Positions 56,964 through 64,000 of a DNA stretch of 64,000 nt are shown in pieces. The position numbers and the translations under genes were made by a program. This DNA is from Zelopaecilomyces penicillatus (lineage: Eukaryota; Ascomycota; Sordariomycetes; Hypocreales; Pseudodiploosporaceae). The stretch lies in contig VCCP01000001.1 of NCBI GenBank assembly GCA_005765155.1, positions 6,014,001 to 6,078,000 on the forward strand. Reading direction: 5' to 3'. The notes beneath the pieces were generated by a model. It saw only the letters and a list, made by a program, of their open reading frames with translations, did not search any database and was not told the DNA's origin. Position 1 is the first letter of the stretch, and every line of letters starts with the position of its first letter.

Positions 56964-59618
56964 ATGGAATCTGCATCAGACTCGCAGGCCATACATGGCT
57001 TGCCCACCTTCGACTTATCGCCTGGATCTTCGCTGCCGGCTTGGGACGCACACGAGCCAGAACCAGAACTTGGTATCTCAGCTCAACCCTGTGAATGGCC
57101 TGCATCTCGTGGATTGCTGCTGCCTCCGCCGCTAGAAATACCCAGATTTGGAGCAGGCACAGTAAACCAGCGCGCGGTAAGGAAAGATGCCATTCTTTGG
57201 CTGCTTCTGCTCATGCCTTGTCTGCTCTCACACTCCTGCGTCATGCTCCCTTCATTCATGTTCTTCATCAACGCTTCCTCCCATCCAGCCTTTCGGTGTC
57301 TCGTATGAGTTGCTCTTTTCCCAATTTGAGACTACTACCACCACCACTCCCGCTTCTTTGCTTTCATGTCCCTAGCTACAAAGAACCCACTTGAAGTCTC
57401 ACGTTGCTACTTTCCTATATCCAACCGACCTGCTACTGAGGCTGGCCTAGCCCACTCCGCTTTGAATTAGGTCAGATTCCAATCCGCGTTGCTGCACAAA
57501 TCGGGAAACCGAAAAGGCAATATTCGGGGGACAAGAAGAGTTTCGGGCCAGATTGATACCCCAGCACAAATGCAAACAATAAGCTGACACCCTGTCGTTC
57601 AGGTCATGGCAACACTTGCTATAGCAGGAGGAGACGCATCTGGTCCGAGAACGAAACAAATCCCTTTACTCTGCAGCGTCTGCCCCGAATCACCTAGATT
57701 CTCCGACGTATCACACTTGCTTACGCATATCGCATCCAAGGGCCACTTACACCATGAAACTCAGACCAAACTCAAATCCCACCAGGATATATCCGCCTCG
57801 GTCTCTTTGCAGCAATATGAACAGTGGTACAAGGAAAATGGAATTGAGGCACTTCTAGTCGATAGGATGAAAGCAAAACAGCTCAAAGAAGCTGTGAGAA
57901 ACAAGAGATCTCGGGGAGTATCTGCGGCCCCCCCATTGAAGGCAAGGGCGTCCCAATTTCTTAGCATATTCACAGCAAGCTCATACTCGTCTAAACAGCA
58001 AGCCAGAAGAAAGACAAAACGCATACTTGCGAGTTCTCTTGTCAAGACAGAACATGATGACTTCTCTCAGGATTTCTCTATGTTTCCCGGATTTCTTCCT
58101 TTTGAAACTGGTCTGGAGATTCAGGATGAATTCTTTGGTACTAACGACATGATGGCGCTTAAAGGTCAAGTTTGGCCAGGCATGGGTAAGATGGATTTAG
58201 CAAACGAAGATATGAAACGTACTCGAAACCAGCGAAAACCCAAGTCAGTCATTGAGAAGATGAAGAAGACATCTGAGGGTATTGAGCCTACCCAGGTTGT
58301 CATGACGCCAGAGTTTGAAGTAGAAAGGGTAAAGGGAGTCTATGACGACTCTTCGCCATTAATGGGCCATGAAGATGCGGTTTGTGCTACCTCAGAGAGG
58401 CTACTACGAAATATCTACTAATGTAATGGCTGAGATAGTTACCACAAAAGAAGGTAGCTAAACCCAAGCGCAAGCGTTCTGAGCCCCTTGCCGAGATATC
58501 CGTCAATATCCCTCGAGGGGGTAATAGACGCTTAGCTCGTGAGAATCATGCTCACGGCAAAACCTCAAAGACGAAAATGGGATTCAACCACGCCGTAAGC
58601 TCTGATATCATACCAGTACAGGGGCAATACAGACACAGTCATGATGTATTTCGTGATATTGATGGAGGTCATGGTAAGCTAGCACTTGTGAGTTAAGATA
58701 TACATCTAACACGTTCAGACGCAAATGAAAACCGCCCACTCTCCGCATCGTCCCTACGCGAGCAAAGGTCTACTCTCTGATCTATCGAGTATCGTATAGA
58801 AATATTAACACAGTATTTCAGATTTGACTTGCGCAGTCGGCTTACCATGCATCCGCTGAATCCAATGGCTCATTCCAACCTTGTCTCTCCGACGCCTTCA
58901 TCTCGAGATATTCCTGAACGCACATATTCCAGAGGGATGAATCGAGGGAGGCTTCAGGAACAGTCCTATGGTGGTCTCAACAGCCATCTCTCGTTTTGTA
59001 AGTAGCTGAGCACGATCATATATACACTCATTTCGGACTTGGAAACCAATCTAAAACTTTTTTCCAGCTTCTTTCCATCATCCTGAGACATCGTATGCTA
59101 TGAATGATGCATCAATCTACAATAATTCAGCCAGACACTCATTCGCGCCTGTTGGCCAAATGAACTTAACACACCAAGATCATTTTCGTGTCTCCTCTAA
59201 CAATCACATCCACACCAAGTTGGAGGATTTTGCTCACTCTGGAAGTGGCGAATCCCTCCCAAGCTCAACTACAAGCGATTTTATGATCTCATCAGGGCCA
59301 AATCCCCTTTTCTCGCAAGAACGCATGTTTCTAAACAACTTTAATCAAGGTCCAACTGGACATCCAATAAATCTGCTTGGATTCACACCTATAAACCGGA
59401 GCCGGGAACACACTCATACATCTTGCCATGATCGGGATCAGCAGTCCGGCATCAGCAACGTAAAGCTTGAAGTACAGCTTTGCGAACTATCTGACGACAC
59501 CAAGGTAGAGGCTAGCAAAAATTCAGGGTTCAACATGAGTAGCATTTGGGAGCCATCGATTGCCGAAAATGGTGTTGACATTCATGAAGACCTTCGGAAT
59601 GAAGCATTGGATCTCTGA
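56964..59618 (+). CDS. C2H2-finger protein of unknown function
   Basis: Six proposed exons: 56964-57176, 57603-58379, 58439-58673, 58719-58767 (49 nt), 58822-58997 and 59068-59618, giving 666 aa in one frame. The 426-nt first intron ends with a perfect branch site (GCTGAC) 14 nt before TTCAG; its coding status is less sure, and translation could instead start at 57606 (594 aa). A single zinc finger is seen at about 95-119: CSVC, then FSDVSHLLTHIASKGH, followed by a helical region (LQQYEQWYKENGIEALLVDRM). The remainder is Lys/Arg-rich or Ser/Asn/His-rich and seems disordered. I recall similar finger-plus-helix hypothetical proteins across ascomycetes but know no function. A nuclear nucleic-acid-binding role is plausible. 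It converges with MSH3. Confidence 0.65.
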
Positions 59619-60419
59619 CACACAAGAAGCATGCCTTCGCCTACTAATTCCTTGAGAAAAGTGAAATTTGTGCCCTTGCCTTGCACCCTTGCCGAGAAAC
59701 TAAACAGGATAATCCAGATGGGTTCATCATGCAATGCTGCACAATACTGCATCTTAGAAACTAACCATCATGAGCTTAAGGCTTCCTTTGTCTCTACAAT
59801 CGATCAGTTCATATACCTCCGACTACAGTTACTCTTCTCAGTGTAGGGATGAGATTTCAAGAGTTGCTGTGAAATGAAAAGCTATCCATTTTATTGTGGT
59901 GTTGGGCCGAATGGCAATCTTGAAATTTTTAATGACCGAACCTAGACCGAATTCATGGTGTTAATGGAAGCTTACTATAGAATTCTGCAATTAGGCATCT
60001 CTCAACAGATACCTTTCTCTAACCCATGGTTGAGGAAGCAGTCAGAAGTAATCAACGACCTACTGGATTACATAGCGTTCAATTAACAGCATTTTATGGG
60101 CGTCTGTTTAAGGTGCATTATCTCGAAAGTTGGTGGGCTTATTTAGCTACTACTTTCCATTCATACATATATTTTTCTCTGCTGGGTTGGTTGATTTTGG
60201 GTGGGCAACTGTTATAGGCGAAGCTTTTTAGGCTCCGACGATGAGTTCGCATTAGCGGGAGATATGGGATAGTAAAAGAGAGGTTACATGGGCTAAGTCA
60301 TACGACACAAATATATGCCAGAACTGCTGTTATACATTTTCATAAGCACATCATTTTGTTTGGTTCCTCGTGAGAATTATTTAGAATCCAAAATCATGCT
60401 TTCGCCAGCGAAAACGGGT
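59619..60419. other. Convergent intergenic C2H2 protein/MSH3
   Basis: 800 bases of 3' flank, AT-rich, with small frames of no protein character. The 110-codon plus frame at 60315-60647 runs antisense into the MSH3 end and is a shadow. Confidence 0.5.
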
Positions 60420-63400
60420 TTACAACTGCTCAATAGCAGCGATGAGATGATCGACATGACCAAACTCGCCTTCAACTACCTCAGTAAGAGTACGATACGC
60501 GCCTCTAAGTCGCCGCATTCTCATGTCTCGTTCCATCTCGCTCGACTTGGCCGTTGCAACGTCGAGAACCTTTTTAGGGATGCGAGCCAAACGGGCAACG
60601 TTGAGCCCATAAGATCTATGAGCCACGCCCTCGGCTACTTCATATAAGAATGTGATTTCCTCTTCACCATCGTCGCCAACTTGGGCATTGAACTTCATGT
60701 GCACGTTGCTGATACCTTGCAAACCATCTGTGGCCCGAGCCAGGTTCTGGTAGTGGGTGATAAAGAGAGTAAGGCAGCGTGTCTCGGTAACAACATGCTG
60801 GAGAACAGCTTGGGCAATGGCGGCGCCATCATGGGTGCTAGTGCCGCGGCCAAGCTCGTCAAGAATGACAAGACTACGAGGCGTGGCAGCCCGAAGAATC
60901 CGGGCGGTTTCTGAGACCTCGACCATGAAGGTAGATTCTCCAGCGAAGAGATTATCTCTAGCGCCGGCGCGAGTGTAGATGGCATCGCACAGGGTCAGGG
61001 TGAGGGAGTCTGCAGGCACAAAAGAACCAATTTGAGCGAGAAGAACAATGAGAGCAACAGCACGAACGAAGGACGACTTGCCTCCCATGTTGGGCCCAGT
61101 GATGAGGTGTGCTAAGGGGGCGGGATGTGCGAGTGAGGTGGTAAAGGGAATGTAGCCACCATCGAGGGTCTGCTCGGCTATGGGGTGGCGACCCTGTGAT
61201 ATAGAGATAGATGGATCTGATGATGAGGGGAGAAACGATGGTTTGGTGTATCCAGGTTGCGCGGCAACTTTGGACAGTGAAAGCAAACAGTCCAGAGTAG
61301 CAAGAGCCGACACAGCGTCACGGAGTGGTTGATAGTCGGCTGCTATTGAACTGAGCAAATCCTTAAAGGCCTTGTCACAGGCAGCAGCTAGTGCCTCGCG
61401 GTGTTGATCACGCTCAGTAATGAAGCGGACAACCTCTGGTGTGTGGAACCGCGACAGCTTCTTTGTGCCCGATATCTTGCTCCACGAAGCTGGGACATTC
61501 TTGATCTCATTGTTGGGGACTTCAATCAGAAATTCGATGCCTGAAACAGTTACATACTCGACCTTCTTCTTCCCAATCTTGGTCGCAGCGACGGAGAGAT
61601 GTTGCTCAAGCTCATGCTCAACGTGAGCGATGCCGAGTTGATGATCCTGGATGTCTTCAGTTTGAAACTCTTCACGGAAAAAACCATACTTGTCGTCTTT
61701 TCGAGCGGCGCCAAGATTGATGCGCTCTAGATATGATATAACAGTCTCCAGGATCTTGGGCAGCGCGGCGATGGCTTTACTTAGAAGAGGCGAGCTGAAG
61801 GGGGCGCTAGCAGCGGAATCTACGGTGGCGTAGTTGGTGGCAATCTTTTGAAGGGTCTGTAAGACCGAGAGAAGCTCGGGTCTGGTGCACTTTCCATAGT
61901 AAATACGAATGAGACTGCGTTCAAGATCTGTTTTGGTTATTGAAAGCAGCTTCTCTAGTTCGTCGACTGGGGCCGTAGAGTCCTTATCGAGAAGCTCCTG
62001 CACTGCAGTGAGTCGTTCCTCCAGCTCATCCCTCTGTAACAGGGGGCGGCCAACCCATTTGCGGAGGAGGCGCTGGCCGAAACGAGTCAAGGTTTTGTCT
62101 AGGGCCCAGAACAAACTGCCCTTTTCTGAATGATCGGTGGAGTTGCGGTACACTTCTAAACTTTCCAGCGTGGTCCCATTCACCAACATTGTTGAGCGTG
62201 TGCTAAAGCACTGGAAGTACTTGGTGAGGTCAAAGATGTGCTCGAGACCGTACTCGTGCAGGTGAGTGATCATGGCTGAAAGACAAATGGTGATTGCCTC
62301 GGGGAGCTTCAAGACCTTGTCGAGAAGAGCTGATGCCGTCTCGTTGTTTGAAGCGTCCTTGAGCTTATCAGCGTAGAACTGGGTGACGTGGGAGTGAGCC
62401 TCTGAGGCCATGTTTTTGCCCCTTGATACACGTTCGACTCGGCTGCGATCGCCGAAGACATTTGTGCTGCTGCCAGACAAGTGCTGTACTAATTTGTCTG
62501 TAGCCTTTGTAAGATCTCCCACGATCAAAAATTCACATGGCGAGATGTGTAAGAGCCTCGTCTCGATCTCGCTGCGCATGAATCCATCTTCAAATGTGTC
62601 ATAGATGATGTCTCCCGTAGCCGGTTGCACAGCAAGAATGCCCACCTCAACCTTTTCGTCCGTACCAGATCCCTTGGGCCTTGTCTCGGTAATACAGAGA
62701 AGATAACCACCGGAGGGAGACGATCCATTAGCCGGAGTATCCAGCTCTCCATTCTCGTCAATGTAGGTACCTTTGGTGTACAAGTTGGTAAGCTTTCGAG
62801 TGAATGGGGCGTTGCGATTATCACCAGCCTTTTTGAGTGCGGCCGTTTCGAGCTGGCGAACAACGCCGACCTTGTGTCCGGCAGCTACAAGTCGCTTGGC
62901 GTGAACTGGCAATCTATGGACAGGGATGCTCGCTGAGGCAAAGCGATCTAAGTGAGCCTCTGATGGGTCTGTAAAGGCCAGTTAGCATCGGATGAGAAGT
63001 AATTTCGGATGAATTGGATGGTACCTACGCTCATCATAGCGCATTTTCCCTGGTATGCAGACGATGCTCAGTTCCTTGGCGGCTATTCGGGCGTCCTCGC
63101 CAAAGAAGCGAAACTTGTACCCAACTTCGACGATGAGGACAGTATCCAAGTGTTTCCTCTTGATGTCTAGGAACTGCACCTCCATCGGGGTCAACTTTCC
63201 GGTTTTGGAGCCTTTCTTTTTGCCGGACTTTGCTGGAGCGGGAGCTTCCTCTTCATCCGGGTCTGCGTCAGCGTCATCTTCGTCGCCTACAGCGGCATCA
63301 TCCTGATTTTTCGAGTTTCTCCAAGCCATTGCGTCTGGATGGCCAAGTTTCTTGACAAATTTGCGATGCAGCTCCTCGTTCTTCCGCCTATCCTTCGCCC

Positions 63401-63797
63401 CTTCGCTATCGTCATTCTCGCTCGTTGTTACATCATTTTGAGGGTTGGGGCTGCCGTAGAGATAGCGCTGCGCGCGGGTCGCATTGGTGGTGCTGTCGGC
63501 AGCAATGGATTCGCTGGGAAAGAATGCACTCTGAGCTTCGCCCCCAGGAGCATTCTTTGACCGCTTAAGAGGCGTGTCTGGGTCGTCGACCGTCTCCTCG
63601 CATTCCCCTTCAAGTGGCCGTTTCCTAGATGGCAACGTGGACTTGTTGGGGGTGGTGGCAGCGCTCAGGGCCGCCTGGGCAGCTCGCTTCTGGGCCTGCT
63701 GTTCAAATGAGGCAGCGAGACCGTTGACAGTCTTTGGTGTGAAGAAGGACGTCAACGACTTTTGTTTCTTCTCCTGTGATTTAGGGACTGGCGCCAT
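60420..63797 (-). CDS. MSH3: DNA mismatch repair protein Msh3
   Basis: Two exons on minus, 63029-63797 and 60420-62968, give 1105 aa. The N-terminus has a PCNA-binding PIP box, QKSLTSFF (12-19), in a disordered acidic/basic tail. The MutS domain I begins at KLTPMEVQFLDIKRKH. The join reads MRYDE|HPSEAHLDRF. The ATPase domain has Walker A GPNMGGKS near residue 883 and Walker B VILDELGRGTSTHDG near 955-970, and the protein ends with the helix-turn-helix and dimer segment. With Msh2 it forms MutS-beta, which binds insertion/deletion loops and 3' flaps, so it guards microsatellites such as the (TAG)14 in this window. The start is the ATG at 63797; the frame is open upstream but without ATG. Two MCB boxes precede it. 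Confidence 0.94.
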
Positions 63798-64000
63798 GCT
63801 GCCGTGGGTGGGCGATGATGCCAATGAGCTTGATGGAACATTGATCCATAATCGAACTGCCTGCAGCCGCTTTGGTGCTGTCCAGCCAGCACGCGTAGTA
63901 GATTTGGTTGACGCGTTGAGAGGTTCCACCTTTTATGTTCTCCACTTTAAAAAAGGTACGGAGCGTCGTATCTATCTACGCCACCTTGGCGGCCTGTGAG
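63798..64000 (-). promoter_or_regulatory. MSH3 promoter (window edge)
   Basis: The remaining 203 bases hold the MSH3 promoter, cut by the window end. Two ACGCGT boxes lie at 63891-63896 and 63911-63916. No other gene is seen. Confidence 0.5.
63891..63916 (-). promoter_or_regulatory. Paired MluI cell-cycle boxes (MCB) upstream of MSH3
   Basis: ACGCGT at 63891-63896 and 63911-63916, 94 and 114 bp before the MSH3 ATG, with starts 20 bp apart (about two helical turns). The arrangement mirrors the pair before SLD3 and fits G1/S expression of a mismatch-repair gene. Confidence 0.55.

Noticed and set aside
63798..63929. N-terminal extension of MSH3 beyond the ATG at 63797
   Set aside because: The upstream open frame begins with GTG and contains no ATG; the PIP box follows the chosen start at the expected place, and the MCB boxes lie in the extension.
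1..64000. Secondary-metabolite cluster, transposon, CRISPR or viral remnant
   Set aside because: No PKS/NRPS, transposase, reverse transcriptase, capsid-like or direct-repeat array was recognised; genes are conserved housekeeping genes.

Overview
The window looks like nuclear chromosomal DNA of a filamentous ascomycete (Pezizomycotina), most probably a Sordariomycete of the Hypocreales type. The basis is many short introns (about 45-80 nt) with GTAAGT-like donors, CTRAC/TACTAAC branch sites and YAG acceptors; base composition near 50% GC; and protein sequences that read like Hypocrealean orthologues. Nothing looks prokaryotic, viral, or like an intact transposon. I could not fix the genus.

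Layout: 1-1.5 kb holds a small HAD phosphatase (glycerol-3-phosphatase type). From 1.5 to 16.7 kb I recognise no gene in about 15.2 kb. This desert ends at a homeodomain transcription factor (16.7-18.2 kb). From 19 to 64 kb the DNA is gene-dense core genome: SLD3 (+), TRS65 (-), PRP40 (+), RLI1/ABCE1 (-), CHD1 (+), a Hal2-type bisphosphate nucleotidase (+), PEX1 (-), MCM7 (+), the mitoribosomal protein DAP3/Rsm23 (-), RRS1 (+), a RhoGAP protein (-), a 3-kb empty stretch, BET2 (+), an unrecognised C2H2-finger protein (+), and MSH3 (-). Exon structures were worked out by hand from splice signals and reading phase. The totals are divisible by three and the joins restore recognisable family sequence.

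The genes are independent housekeeping genes, mostly in alternating divergent and convergent pairs, not a pathway cluster. Several concern DNA replication, repair and chromatin (SLD3, MCM7, MSH3, CHD1). The SLD3 and MSH3 promoters each carry two ACGCGT (MluI cell-cycle box) hexamers about 20 bp apart, and the MCM7/PEX1 shared promoter carries one, which suggests common G1/S control. Others serve translation and ribosomes (RLI1, RRS1, Rsm23), splicing (PRP40), trafficking and prenylation (TRS65, BET2, RhoGAP) and peroxisomes (PEX1).

The most unusual parts are the homeobox-flanking desert with its GTAC/GGTAGGT-rich islands and polypyrimidine tracts, a (TAG)14 microsatellite bracketed by a perfect 9-bp inverted repeat between RLI1 and CHD1, the micro-exons of RLI1 and CHD1, a stop-free in-frame intron in SLD3, and the C2H2 protein next to MSH3. 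I found no CRISPR array, no convincing tRNA or rRNA gene, and no clear new multi-gene system.
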